12,146 nt of DNA from Bacteroidota bacterium (GTDB taxonomy: Bacteria > Bacteroidota > Bacteroidia > Chitinophagales > Chitinophagaceae). The translations under genes and the position numbers were made by a program. The notes below the pieces were generated by a model, which was given only the letters and a program-made list of their open reading frames with translations, did not search any database and had not been told where the DNA came from. Shown here piece after piece: positions 1 to 9,800 of this stretch (positions are counted from its first letter, which is position 1; the number at the start of each line of letters is the position of its first letter). The stretch is from assembly GCA_023415275.1 (NCBI GenBank), contig JAEZLJ010000163.1, positions 1 through 12,146 of the forward strand, in the 5' to 3' direction.

Positions 1-856
1 ACGTTATGGGGCCGTTTATAGTTTTCCAATCCTTGCCAGTACTAATGGTTTCGTTAGATCCATCCGCATAGGTAATACGCAGGTCCATACAAAAAGAAGG
101 ACGGTTGCGCCAGGGCGCGTTATCAAAATCCCATACGGCTGTAGATTGATGATTGTACCAGCCATTCCCTAACATGACACCTATTGCATTCCGATCATTA
201 TTCAAACTTGAAGTCACATCATACGACACGTATAAATTACGGCGGTCAAAGCGTGTGTACATGGGATCGAGCCTATGGTTGCCTATGCGTTCACCATTTA
301 TATACAGCTCATATAAGCCGGCAACTGAAATATAGGCTCTTGCGTAAGCTATCTTCTTTCCTACCCCAAAAGTTTTTCTGAACAAAGCTCCTTGCTTCAA
401 CCGGGTATCCCTGGTATCACTTATCCATGAACCCTTCCAGTTTTGTTGATTCATCATCCCGGTTTCAAAGCTGCTTATAGCGGATGCCTTGTGGCCTGCA
501 TTATCAATGATGGTGACTGCCCAGAAATATTTTGTAAAAGGTTGTAACGTTTTGCCTTTATAAATGACCAATTGATCTCCTGATGCCTTTTTTGAAAACC
601 AATAGTTCCCTTTCATGTGTATTACATCAAGAGAGTCAGTACCCACACTAAGCTGGTAAGTATGCTGTTTTATCCCTGGCATATTAGAATTAATTTGCCA
701 GGAAAGGCGTGGTTCATTTACATCCACACCTAGGGGGGCCTGTAAATATTCACATAACAGGCGTGAAACAGTGGATTGCGCAGCTAAGATATTTCCGGAA
801 AAAAGTAGAAGAAAGGCAAGCACGCTCTTCACCTCAAAATTTTTCAAATTATTCAT
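1..856 (-). CDS. Alpha-L-rhamnosidase (GH78-like), N-terminal part, cut by window edge
   Basis: I translated this open frame by hand from the ATG at 856 to the left edge: about 285 codons with no stop, so the gene continues beyond the window. Residues 1-26 are a Sec signal peptide (hydrophobic LAFLLLFSGNILAA, cleavage probably before QS). Next comes the motif LLCEYLQAPLGVDVNEPRLS, typical of the N-terminal Ig/Fn3-like domain of bacterial rhamnosidases. A later stretch with AYISVAGLYELYINGERIG, then DPMYTRFDRR and GVMLGNGWYN, matches the Bac_rhamnosid_N carbohydrate-binding domain. Family members release terminal L-rhamnose from glycans, glycosides or pectic side chains, here in the periplasm or at the surface. 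The (alpha/alpha)6 catalytic domain and its acidic residues lie outside the window, so activity cannot be judged. The 37-bp gap to the upstream gene suggests co-transcription. The family call is firm; the exact linkage specificity is unknown. Confidence 0.5.
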   Translation of the reverse strand, partial: MNNLKNFEVKSVLAFLLLFSGNILAAQSTVSRLLCEYLQAPLGVDVNEPRLSWQINSNMPGIKQHTYQLSVGTDSLDVIHMKGNYWFSKKASGDQLVIYKGKTLQPFTKYFWAVTIIDNAGHKASAISSFETGMMNQQNWKGSWISDTRDTRLKQGALFRKTFGVGKKIAYARAYISVAGLYELYINGERIGNHRLDPMYTRFDRRNLYVSYDVTSSLNNDRNAIGVMLGNGWYNHQSTAVWDFDNAPWRNRPSFCMDLRITYADGSNETISTGKDWKTINGPIT

Positions 857-893
857 TTGTATTTTAAATGGAAAGGATATCGTTACACTATTC

Positions 894-1850
894 TTAATTA
901 CTAATAACAAAAGAGATAGGCTGTGTATGGTAAGACCTTACAGGACGTCCATGAAGTTTACCAGGCGTCCACTTTGGTGCCCTTTTAAGCATATTGATCA
1001 CATCTTCTTCCATACCATGTCCATATGCAGTCATAGCTTTAAAATCTTCCAAACCACCTTCCTTATTGACTATAAAGCGTATAAGTACATTATATTGTCC
1101 AGGCCTTACTCCTTCCCTGGCTTTTGATTCCACAACTGACATAAGATTTTTTTCAAGGAAACGGCGCCATCCATTAATACCACCTCCAGGCGATGCTTCC
1201 TTCTCTATACAATCTGCCGAATCAAGCTTTTTTCCTGATTCATCAAAACAAGAACAACCTACCAGCTTACCATTTATGTAATCCTCTAATGCCATCACCC
1301 CTCCTTCCTGGTCAAAATGCTTCCAGCGCCCTTTTTTCAGCGTGTCCTGCATCCAGTAACCTGCAGCACTCAGTTTACCAGAGTTATACCAGCTCACCTG
1401 GACACCATTTCCTTCTCCATCAAATTGCAGTGAATCTGATAACATGCCATTCTGGTGCCATTTAAAAGCAATTCCTTTTAATCTACCATCCACATATTGT
1501 GATGAATCGATCATATGCCCTTCATCATCATACTCCAACCAAATTCCATTTTTATTACCGTTGATATAGTTCCCTGAAGATTTTAGAAATCTTGTAGTAT
1601 GATACCAGCTATGTTTTCCATGGGCTATCCGGCAACTATCATCCTTATACCAGCCTTCCATTGCCAAAGTCCTTTGCGAAACATAATAAGCCTCACGATG
1701 CCAAAGAGAGTCCTTTTTTTCTGTTACCACATAATAATAATGTGCATCGGGGGAAGGCTTGAAAGACAAATCAAAAAATGCCTCTGTTTTTTGTGCCTGG
1801 GAAAAGAGTACAGGCATCACAGCTAATAGCAGCAGGAAATAATGTTTCAT
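894..1850 (-). CDS. Secreted MORN-repeat protein with TonB C-terminal domain
   Basis: The protein has 318 residues. Residues 1-20 form a signal peptide ending SQAQ. Residues 93-214 hold about five MORN_2/YwqK-like repeats of roughly 24 residues (for example NGNKNGIWLEYDDEG, DGRLKGIAFKWHQNG, NSGKLSAAGYW, KKGRWKHFDQEG). Residues 225-318 resemble a TonB C-terminal domain, with the pattern YNVLIRFIVNKEGGLEDF followed by a helix and APKWTPGKLHGRPV. In classical TonB that domain grips the TonB box of outer-membrane transporters, but here there is no N-terminal membrane anchor and no proline-rich spanning linker, so it cannot be an ordinary energy transducer. Such MORN-TonB combinations are common in Bacteroidota and have no firm function. 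It sits 82 bp after the FG-GAP lipoprotein gene and 37 bp before the rhamnosidase gene, so it is probably in their operon. Role in the locus is inferred only from position. Confidence 0.5.
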   Translation of the reverse strand: MKHYFLLLLAVMPVLFSQAQKTEAFFDLSFKPSPDAHYYYVVTEKKDSLWHREAYYVSQRTLAMEGWYKDDSCRIAHGKHSWYHTTRFLKSSGNYINGNKNGIWLEYDDEGHMIDSSQYVDGRLKGIAFKWHQNGMLSDSLQFDGEGNGVQVSWYNSGKLSAAGYWMQDTLKKGRWKHFDQEGGVMALEDYINGKLVGCSCFDESGKKLDSADCIEKEASPGGGINGWRRFLEKNLMSVVESKAREGVRPGQYNVLIRFIVNKEGGLEDFKAMTAYGHGMEEDVINMLKRAPKWTPGKLHGRPVRSYHTQPISFVISN

Positions 1851-1932
1851 GTTCTGGATTGGGAACCAAAATACTATTTTTTATACCTTACGGATATATT
1901 TTAGATATCGTAGCCAAAAATTCCCTGTCACA

Positions 1933-4900
1933 TCACCTCGCCCGATAGCTCACTACTTTATTATTATTCATTCCCCAGAAAATATCTTTTCCATTTAAAA
2001 CCATTGAACGCACATCACCACGAATGCATAAGCCGGATTGCATGGAAGGTACATAACTAAAATTCCCCTTGCCATCTCCCAGAAATAACATTCCATGATT
2101 GGCATCATATCTACTAAACTTGATGCGGGTAAAAGTATTATTGCCTCCCACTATTAAATCTTTAAGTCCATCGTTATTGAAATCTCCTGAGACCATAGCA
2201 TAAATAGGGGAACATTGAGCTTCCGCCGGTAGCATTTTAATAACAAAACCTTCAGCACCATTGTTTTGAAGGTAAAAACTCTGCATTAATTGTGCATTGA
2301 GCTTTTGCATACCCTTTCGCTCAGCCGCTGAAAATATATCCTCCAGGTTTTCATCTGCATAGTTAGTGTAATACAGGTATTTCTTTTTCAGAAAAGGAAG
2401 TTGTTCGGTCATGTCATCCCTGGAATATGCAGGGAAAGATTTACCATCTATATAATAACAGAGGATAGGATCAATAGATCCATTCTGATCAAAATCTTTA
2501 TAATAGAGCTCTATTGGTTCCTTTTCGGAAACCTTAAATTGGTTATTTAACCCCTGGTTACCTAGCACAAGATCTATGTCCCCATCGCCATCAAAATCTT
2601 CAGCAAGTATAGCATTCCACCAACCATTGGATGCAAACTTTATATATTGCCCCGAAGCATCACCAAGTATACCTTTTTTATTGATATAGACCTTAACGGG
2701 GGTCCATTCTCCTACTGTAACCAGGTCTGGCAATTTATCTCCGTTAATATCTACCCATGCAGCATCGCCAACCATTCCACTGCTTTTTAGAATGGGGCAA
2801 ACGATATCGGTTGCATCATTAAATACACCCTTACCATCGTTTTTCAAAATACGGCAACCAGGCGACAACGGAAATCTGCCTGGGATAACACGACCTCCTA
2901 CAAATAGATCCAGGTCGCCGTCTCCATCTATATCTGCCGCCTTAACACAGGAGGTACTGAATGCTGGCAATCCCAAATTTGCTTTACTTTTAGTAAAGTC
3001 TCCCTTTCCATCGTTTATATAAATACGGTCCTTCAATAAAGAATCATCAACACTAAACTCATATCCTCCCGAGCCTACATAAAGATCTTTATCCCCATCA
3101 CCATCGGCATCAAAAAATACGGCAGCCACATCCTCACTACCAGCATCTTTTTCGAAAGCAGCTACTACTTTCCTTTTAAATTTCTTACCATCATTAAGAA
3201 ATAAAGCAGAGGCCTGGCCCCTGGCCCCTCCAATGAACAGATCTTCCTGGCCATCCCCGTTCACATCACTTTTTACCATACAGGGACCACTCCGGGAAAA
3301 ATAGTGTGGCAACAATGACTGTACAGTAAAGTCATTAAACTCATTTTCGATATGCTTATAATCAATAAGGTTGGAATCCACTTTAAAAAACATTGCCTTT
3401 TGGGCAGGCATTGATTCTAAAGCTTTCGCCTGTGCTATGTTTGCTTTTAGTAGCTGGTTTACTTTTACCTGTGAGAATATTTGCTTTTTACCATCCGGCC
3501 ATACAATTATCAATGAATCCAATTGCTTATGTTGGCCAAGTCCAAAATGAAGCACTTCACCTACCGAAGATTGAAATCCCCTCACAGGCACCTGCTCCTG
3601 CATCCATTTTTCCTTACCGGCATAAGCATACACCCTGGCTCCTATGCCTGATTGATTCTTTTCATTTCCTTCCAGCTTTACCTCCAGGTAATTATTTTTA
3701 TTGATCGTTTCACTGTTATTTTTATATACACCCGCGTATTCATCAATATTATTTACCACCAGGTCAAGGTCACCATCCAAATCCAGGTCAGCATAGGCCG
3801 CTCCGTTTGAAAATGAATTGTTAGCTAATCCCCATTCTTCAGCTTTATTTACAAAAGAATACCCTTCGTTCTTAAAAGCATAATTGGGAACGTTGATACC
3901 AGGCATATGTGAAATGTATTCTTCAACGCTGACCGCAGGCCCCCCGTTTTGCATACGTAATGATTGATCATAGGAATACTTAATGAACTGTATATCTGTG
4001 TTGTCTCTCTTATATCCATTTGTCACAAACAAATCTTTGTACCCGTCATTATCAAGATCGGCAAACAAGGGCGACCAACTCCAGTCTGTATTAGATATCC
4101 CCGCCTGCTGGCCAATTTCACTGAATGTGCCATCTCCATTATTTTTCTGCAACGAGTTCTTCATGTATTGGTAAAACATACCATTACGGAACAGCAGGTT
4201 GTACTGATCAAAATTGTCGGCTCCCATATGCATTTTTTGCGCATGGTTCCCTTCAGGGAGCATATCCAGTACTACAAGGTCCGGAAGCAGGTCGTTATTA
4301 TAATCATTTACATCAATTCCCATGGAATATAACGATGTATGATCCATCATGGCAGCCAGGCTGTCTTTGAATGTGCCGTCATGATTATTAATATATAAAT
4401 AATCAGGCTCTTTGAAATCATTACCTACATAGATGTCAGGCCATCCGTCATTATTAATATCTGCAGTGCTAAGACCCAGGCTGAAAGTAAGAACATTGGA
4501 ACTGATGCCGGCATCCCTTGTAACATTGGTAAAATGTCCCTTGTCATTCCTGAAAAGTTTGTTACCCATCACAGTATCACCTTGTTGACCACGCAATTGC
4601 ACAAACTCTATCTTTCCCATTGAATATTTTGGGTCTGACTGGTTGATCAGGAACATATCAAGGTCACCATCTTTGTCATAATCAAAAAAAGAAGCCTGTG
4701 TAGAATAACCTGGGTCGTCAAGTCCATAACGGGCAGCTTCCTCACTGAAGCTTAGGTCTCCATTATTAATGAATAACAGGTTTCTCCTGTAAGATTGATT
4801 TTTTAAACCCGAACGGCATATATAGATATCAAGTCTCCCATCTGCATTGATATCTACCATTGTTACACCTGTACACCAACCTTCCTTTGTAGCAATGCCT

Positions 4901-5214
4901 GATCGTTCCGTTATATCCTCAAAATGCATATTCCCTTTGTTCAGAAATAAGCGGTTCTTCACCATATTTCCGGTAAAACAAATATCAGGCAGGCCGTCAT
5001 TATTAATATCACCAATGGCCACTCCGCTGCCATTATAGAAATAAGGATACAGCGCAATGTTGAAGTCCGGATTGTCTTCTTTGATCAGGTTGCGAAAATT
5101 GATCCCGGATTCTGTTTCTGACAATTCTGTAAATAGTTTTACAGGTAGCTTGTTACTACACGACTGGATGATCAGCATCAGGCAACTTATCAGTAAACAA
5201 ATCCTCATAAGCAT
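1933..5214 (-). CDS. FG-GAP/VCBS repeat lipoprotein with central ASPIC/UnbV domain
   Basis: About 1093 residues from the ATG at 5214. A TTG at 5220 and an ATG at 5208 are in the same frame; 5208 gives an equally good signal peptide. A lipoprotein signal (ICLLISCLMLIIQSC) puts the lipidated Cys near residue 19. Fourteen calcium-binding-like loops of the form DxNxDGxxD follow, near residues 68, 120, 177, 251, 303, 385, 475, then 649, 701, 760, 821, 872, 907 and 1010. Between the two sets, at about 520-590, lies an ASPIC/UnbV domain (RGFQSSVGEVLHFGLG, SLIIVWPDGKKQ). Such loops build integrin-like beta-propellers, so I infer two seven-bladed propellers. Proteins of this group (CRTAC1-like) are often encoded next to SusC/SusD pairs in Bacteroidota; a surface binding or scaffold role is likely, but no enzymatic activity is established. 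A terminator lies just before the start codon, so expression may depend on read-through. Confidence 0.5.
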   Translation of the reverse strand: MLMRICLLISCLMLIIQSCSNKLPVKLFTELSETESGINFRNLIKEDNPDFNIALYPYFYNGSGVAIGDINNDGLPDICFTGNMVKNRLFLNKGNMHFEDITERSGIATKEGWCTGVTMVDINADGRLDIYICRSGLKNQSYRRNLLFINNGDLSFSEEAARYGLDDPGYSTQASFFDYDKDGDLDMFLINQSDPKYSMGKIEFVQLRGQQGDTVMGNKLFRNDKGHFTNVTRDAGISSNVLTFSLGLSTADINNDGWPDIYVGNDFKEPDYLYINNHDGTFKDSLAAMMDHTSLYSMGIDVNDYNNDLLPDLVVLDMLPEGNHAQKMHMGADNFDQYNLLFRNGMFYQYMKNSLQKNNGDGTFSEIGQQAGISNTDWSWSPLFADLDNDGYKDLFVTNGYKRDNTDIQFIKYSYDQSLRMQNGGPAVSVEEYISHMPGINVPNYAFKNEGYSFVNKAEEWGLANNSFSNGAAYADLDLDGDLDLVVNNIDEYAGVYKNNSETINKNNYLEVKLEGNEKNQSGIGARVYAYAGKEKWMQEQVPVRGFQSSVGEVLHFGLGQHKQLDSLIIVWPDGKKQIFSQVKVNQLLKANIAQAKALESMPAQKAMFFKVDSNLIDYKHIENEFNDFTVQSLLPHYFSRSGPCMVKSDVNGDGQEDLFIGGARGQASALFLNDGKKFKRKVVAAFEKDAGSEDVAAVFFDADGDGDKDLYVGSGGYEFSVDDSLLKDRIYINDGKGDFTKSKANLGLPAFSTSCVKAADIDGDGDLDLFVGGRVIPGRFPLSPGCRILKNDGKGVFNDATDIVCPILKSSGMVGDAAWVDINGDKLPDLVTVGEWTPVKVYINKKGILGDASGQYIKFASNGWWNAILAEDFDGDGDIDLVLGNQGLNNQFKVSEKEPIELYYKDFDQNGSIDPILCYYIDGKSFPAYSRDDMTEQLPFLKKKYLYYTNYADENLEDIFSAAERKGMQKLNAQLMQSFYLQNNGAEGFVIKMLPAEAQCSPIYAMVSGDFNNDGLKDLIVGGNNTFTRIKFSRYDANHGMLFLGDGKGNFSYVPSMQSGLCIRGDVRSMVLNGKDIFWGMNNNKVVSYRAR

Positions 5215-5225
5215 GTACAATTTAC

Positions 5226-5256
5226 AAAAAAGAGAGGCTGTTCCTGCGAACAGCCT
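5226..5256 (-). terminator. Intrinsic terminator after the SusD gene
   Basis: Read on the minus strand, a perfect 9-bp stem (AGGCTGTTC, loop GCAG, GAACAGCCT; stem arms at 5248-5256 and 5235-5243) is followed by CTCT and a run of T, with six T in a row at 5231-5226. This is a textbook Rho-independent terminator. It lies 28 bp after the SusD stop codon and its T tract ends only 11 bp before the ATG at 5214 of the next gene. It would lower transcription of the downstream lipoprotein, MORN-TonB and rhamnosidase genes relative to the SusC/SusD pair. Confidence 0.5.
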
Positions 5257-5284
5257 TGATGGAATTTTGTGAGAGAGTCAATCC

Positions 5285-6871
5285 TTATGGTTTATCCCAC
5301 CACAAGCGTGTACCACCATTATCAGGTCCCCCTAGCTTTGCTACAGCTGCCTGCACACCTTTTGAATTGGTAGAATATTCACTGGCGGGAAAATTAATCC
5401 GTTTAATAAACTGTCCTGATGGGATCTTCCCCTGGCTTTTATTAACCAATACAGGAAATAATTTTGGATAACCTGTTCTTCTGAACTCACTCCATGCCTC
5501 CTGCCCATCAGGATACATAGCCAGCCATTTTTGGGTTATGATCCGTTCCAGCTTTTGATCGAAAGATGCCGCTTCATCCCATTTAATAGTAATGGTACTC
5601 AAATTGGGATCTCCCGCAGGTACATTATTGGCCGGATTCTTCGGATCCACATATGGCGCAGGTTTACTGCTTGCATTCAACAGATAACCGGATGCATCAA
5701 AACCATATTGTGCAAAAGATGCTTTAACTCCATTTTCATAATCTTCCTGTGCACTACCCGCACCGTTCCATCCACGTATTGCAGCTTCAGCTTTTAAAAA
5801 CCAGGCCTCCGCAGCAGTCATTAATTGAATATAACCAGGCAATGTAGCCAGGAGTGAAAATTTTACATACTGGCTTTTATCTGTAATATCTATGCCTTCC
5901 CTGATCCCTTTAAAGGTGGTAGGAAATTCTTCAGACTTCACAAAATATTTATCAGCCCTTGGATCAGAATAGCCCACCAGGTATGTTTCCATGGGAGCCC
6001 CCATCCTGATATCTCCCCAGGAATTGTTCATAACATTTAATGGGTGGGTCGTTGAGCCAATGTTCACATTAAAGTTTTCTGCAGGATCTGACAGCAGACC
6101 CAGGGAATGGGTCAATGACTTTTCACCTTCTGTTTTTGCTTTTGCAGGATCTGCTTTTACAATTCTTAGTGCTAGTCGTAACCGCAATGTATTGGCTAGT
6201 TTCACCCATTTTTTATAATCTCCTCCATATACCAGGTCAAATCTTTGAAATTGTGCGGCACTGGAAGAATTAGCATAGCGTGTTAACGTATCAATAGCAG
6301 CATCCAGGTCATTAAAGAATGCAGTATAAGCATCCTGTTGCGAATCATAATCAACACTTCCATCACTATTGACCTGGCCATATTTCGTATAAATAATTGG
6401 ACCATAAATATCGCTGATGCGGTGCATTGCTTCCACCTTGATGATCTGCGACCAGGCATAAAAATCAGTGAACTCTGTTTTTGCCTTTTTTTGCACATCA
6501 GCCATTGGGGCCATCACCTGGTCATAAGCAGTGCTCCATGGTGTACCATTCCAGCCATCTACCAGGTCATAGGTAGTATTATTACTGTTACCTATGAACG
6601 GAGTAGGCGTCATCATATATCCTGAATATATATCGCCAATTAGATTTTGCTGCAATTGGGTTAGCCAGGCAGGCTGGGAAGAGTAAATATTAAGCTGGGC
6701 CTGTTTGAATGGATCTCCCACGGTTCTGAAATCCACCTTAAGATCATTTTCAGTTACACCATATGGATTGGTATTGAATTCATCAAACTTCTTCGTACAG
6801 CTGTTGAAGAAAAATATAGTACTGAAACTTAAAGCAGTCAATTTGAATATAGAATAGATTGTTGTTCTCAT
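5285..6871 (-). CDS. SusD/RagB-family nutrient-binding lipoprotein (SusD-like_2 type)
   Basis: 528 residues from the ATG at 6871. The frame is open 33 codons further upstream, but that extension would overlap the SusC gene and bury the signal peptide, so I reject it. Residues 1-25 form a lipoprotein signal (lipobox FFNSC, Cys25), followed by the FDEFNTNPYGVT stretch typical of the SusD-like_2 branch. Helical TPR-type segments follow (PAWLTQLQQNLIGD, ikveamHRISDIYGPI), with a conserved C-terminal RIITQKWLAMYPDGQEAWSE and FRRTGYPKLFPV. The family sits on the outer face of the outer membrane as a lid over SusC and binds the ligand before import. It begins 22 bp after the SusC stop codon and is the last gene before a strong terminator. 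Ligand cannot be read from sequence; the nearby rhamnosidase hints at a rhamnose-containing compound. Confidence 0.5.
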   Translation of the reverse strand: MRTTIYSIFKLTALSFSTIFFFNSCTKKFDEFNTNPYGVTENDLKVDFRTVGDPFKQAQLNIYSSQPAWLTQLQQNLIGDIYSGYMMTPTPFIGNSNNTTYDLVDGWNGTPWSTAYDQVMAPMADVQKKAKTEFTDFYAWSQIIKVEAMHRISDIYGPIIYTKYGQVNSDGSVDYDSQQDAYTAFFNDLDAAIDTLTRYANSSSAAQFQRFDLVYGGDYKKWVKLANTLRLRLALRIVKADPAKAKTEGEKSLTHSLGLLSDPAENFNVNIGSTTHPLNVMNNSWGDIRMGAPMETYLVGYSDPRADKYFVKSEEFPTTFKGIREGIDITDKSQYVKFSLLATLPGYIQLMTAAEAWFLKAEAAIRGWNGAGSAQEDYENGVKASFAQYGFDASGYLLNASSKPAPYVDPKNPANNVPAGDPNLSTITIKWDEAASFDQKLERIITQKWLAMYPDGQEAWSEFRRTGYPKLFPVLVNKSQGKIPSGQFIKRINFPASEYSTNSKGVQAAVAKLGGPDNGGTRLWWDKP

Positions 6872-6893
6872 TTTTGTTGGTTTTGGAGTTTCA

Positions 6894-9800
6894 TTAAAAA
6901 ACAAGTTTGAGGTTGACTCCCAAACTACGGGTAGCTGGCAAGCCAAAAACATCAACCCCCTGCAACCCATTACCTGTGCTCATACTTAGCTCAGGGTCAA
7001 AAGGTGCCTCCTTTTTAAAGAAGAACAGATTGCGACCAATCAGACTTATTCTTGCTTCCTTAACAGATTTGCTTTTAAACGGAAGGCGATAACCCAGTGC
7101 AACATCTCTTAACCGGACATTCGTTGCATCATACATATAAGCAGATCCAAGTCCAGCCCTTCCTCCTATGGCACTGTAATATTTTTGCGCATCTACCAAC
7201 CCTGAAAAGCTCTGGCCGGCACTTGTTACACCGGTCACCTGCACCCCACCGTTATCACGGGCTGCTGCAGAGGCCTCACTGACACCAGCCCTGTCCAAAA
7301 CAGCCTGGGTCACGCTCATCACCTTTCCACCAAATCTTCCATCAACAAGGAAGCTTATATTAAGATCGCCTAATGAAAAATTATTGTTCCACCCAATATT
7401 CCATTTCGGGTTGGGATTACCCAGCAATTCACCTGCAGAATTGATGGTGGTTGGAACTCCGTCTGCATCAACAACAATGTTACCCTTTGTATCCCGCACA
7501 AACACCTTATTTCCATAAATATCACCCCACGATCCTCCTTCCTTAATGTAAGAGCCAAACATATTCACTCCAAATCCCGTTAAAACAAAACTGGTTCCTG
7601 CTTCAGCCCCAGGTACATTCGGGTCACTTAATTGAATAACCTTGTTTCTATTGGATGAAATATTAAATGTACTTGTCCAATTCAAATTTTTTGAGCTGTA
7701 AGGTATTATGGTCACCATAGCTTCTACACCTGTATTTTGTATATTTCCCAAGTTCAGGTAGTAACTGGAATACCCGCTTCCCAATGGGGCTGGTATCTCA
7801 ATATATTGATCATAATTATTGTTGCGATACCATGTGAAATCTATTCCCACCCTGTTTTGAAGAAAACGGACCTCTGCACCTGCCTCAAAGGAACGGTTAT
7901 CCTCGGGCTTTAAGAAAACACCAGGTAACGGCACCTTGGTATTTTTAATTAACTGCACGGTTCCATTTGTAGTACTTAACCTGTAAGGTGCCGGGCTTGA
8001 AATATAAGAAGGTATGTCATTGCCCACTTTTGCATAAGATACACGCAACTTTGCAAAAGAAACAGCTTCGGGCATCCTGGCCATTTCACTGATCACACCT
8101 GTTAAACCTGCTGAGTAATAAAAATACCCCTTGGTCTTGGTGGGAGTGAAAGCAAAAGTACTGGACCAGTCATTTCGACCTGTAAGATCAAGAAATAAAT
8201 AATCCTTCAAACCTAATTGAGCACTGGCAAATGCAGATTGTGTTTGCTTACGGTCAATATTTCCATTGGCAATTAAAGCTGTTGGACGGATATTGGTTAC
8301 AATAAATTTATTAGCATATTCCAGTCCCTGGCCTTCATTAGGATCCGTATCAAAGAAAACCCGGTCATTACCTTTAAGATCAAGTATGCTGGCTCCCAGG
8401 TTGGCAGTAAGTGAAATATCTGTCCCAAGTGTTCTTGCAGCAGTAGCGATCACATCGCCATACAATTGCGTATTAAATGTTTTCTCAAGGGTATATCGGC
8501 CATTGGCTGCTGCCAGCACACTTTGAGTGCCTGCATATGATTTCAGCTCGTACTGATCGTATGACTTATCAAAGCTTCCCCTTGCCTGCAATGAAAACCA
8601 ATCAAGGAACTGGTACTTGGCCGATAAGGAAGCCAAACCACGCTGCCTGCTGTCTTCCCTCAGGTTCCTGTATAATGCCCAATACGGATTTTGCTGGTTA
8701 TCATCCCCTACCCAGCCTTTGTCACTGTTGATGTTCCACCAGCTTTGCAATGGTGTATTCCTGGCAGGAGATAAATACTCGAAATTGCTTTTATAATCTG
8801 CAAAATTTAAACCCCGTGGAAAAAGATACAAACCTGTTAGCGGGTTATTATACAACCCAGAAACGGCCCTGTTATGCGCATTTTGTGCTATTGCTGTAAC
8901 ACTTCCGTCCAGTGTTAATTTATCATTAAGCAATTTCAGCGTTTCCCGGAAATTAAGTGTATTACGTTTGAACGTGCTGGTAGGAATAATGCCTTTGTTA
9001 TATGTATTAGAATAAGAGAAATAAGACTGGGCTAATTGATTTCCTCCACTCAAAGAGATAGAGTTGATCCATGTATTACCGGTTTGAAAAAAATCACTTA
9101 CATGGTCTGGCACATTTGTTTTAGCACCCCAGCTTTCTGCAGTCCCTGTCGTAGTAGGTGTTGGAGCAGTAGTTTGGCCATACCGATATTGCAATTCAGG
9201 TTTGACAAACACCTTATCCAGCGTAAAGTTGCTGGCGAAATCAACCTTGGTCTGACCTGTTTTTCCTTTTTTTGTTGTAATAAGTATAGCGCCATTAGCA
9301 GCCTGGCTTCCATACAGGGCTGCCGCAGATGCTCCTTTCAATATGGTAACACTTTCGATATCTTCCGAATTAAGATTTGAAATACCGTCTCCAGCATCCC
9401 TGCCGCCTGAACCTGATCCGGAAGACTGTCCCCAAACATCTGTTGGTTGCTCAGGAGAAAAATTAGGCATAGGAATACCGTCAATTACATATAATGGCTG
9501 GTTTTCACGAGTGGATTTATTACCACGAACCACCACCCTGGCAGACCCTCCTATACCCGAAGCACTACGAGTAATCTGCACACCGGCCGCTTTTCCTGCA
9601 AGACCATTGATCACATTGGCATCTTTTACAGTGGATATCTCAGCTCCACTCAATCTTTGTGTGGAATAGGTAAGGCTTTTAGATTTACGCTGGATGCCAA
9701 GTGCTGTCACAACTACTTCATTTAACTGGCTTTGGCTCTCACGTAATGTTACAGGCAGATGTGTATCCGTTACTGTAATCTCGTAAGACTCAAAGCCGAC

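Noticed and set aside
1893..1909. Weak GATAT/ATATC hairpin in the 82-bp gap between the FG-GAP and MORN-TonB genes
   Set aside because: The stem is five A/T-rich pairs with no T tract, so it is not a believable terminator.
1933..5214. Repeated CCATC-type DNA motifs across the FG-GAP gene, resembling a DNA repeat array
   Set aside because: They follow from the repeated Asp/Gly codons of the calcium-binding loops and are irregularly spaced, so they are coding repeats, not a CRISPR or tandem array.
6869..6895. Eight-codon reading frame between SusC and SusD that overlaps the SusC stop (TAATG) and the SusD start (ATGA)
   Set aside because: It is too short to judge and arises easily in a 22-bp A-rich gap; translational coupling is possible but nothing in the sequence singles it out.
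6872..6970. Upstream extension of the SusD gene by 33 codons
   Set aside because: It overlaps the SusC coding end and would place the lipoprotein signal peptide internally; the ATG at 6871 gives a proper signal.
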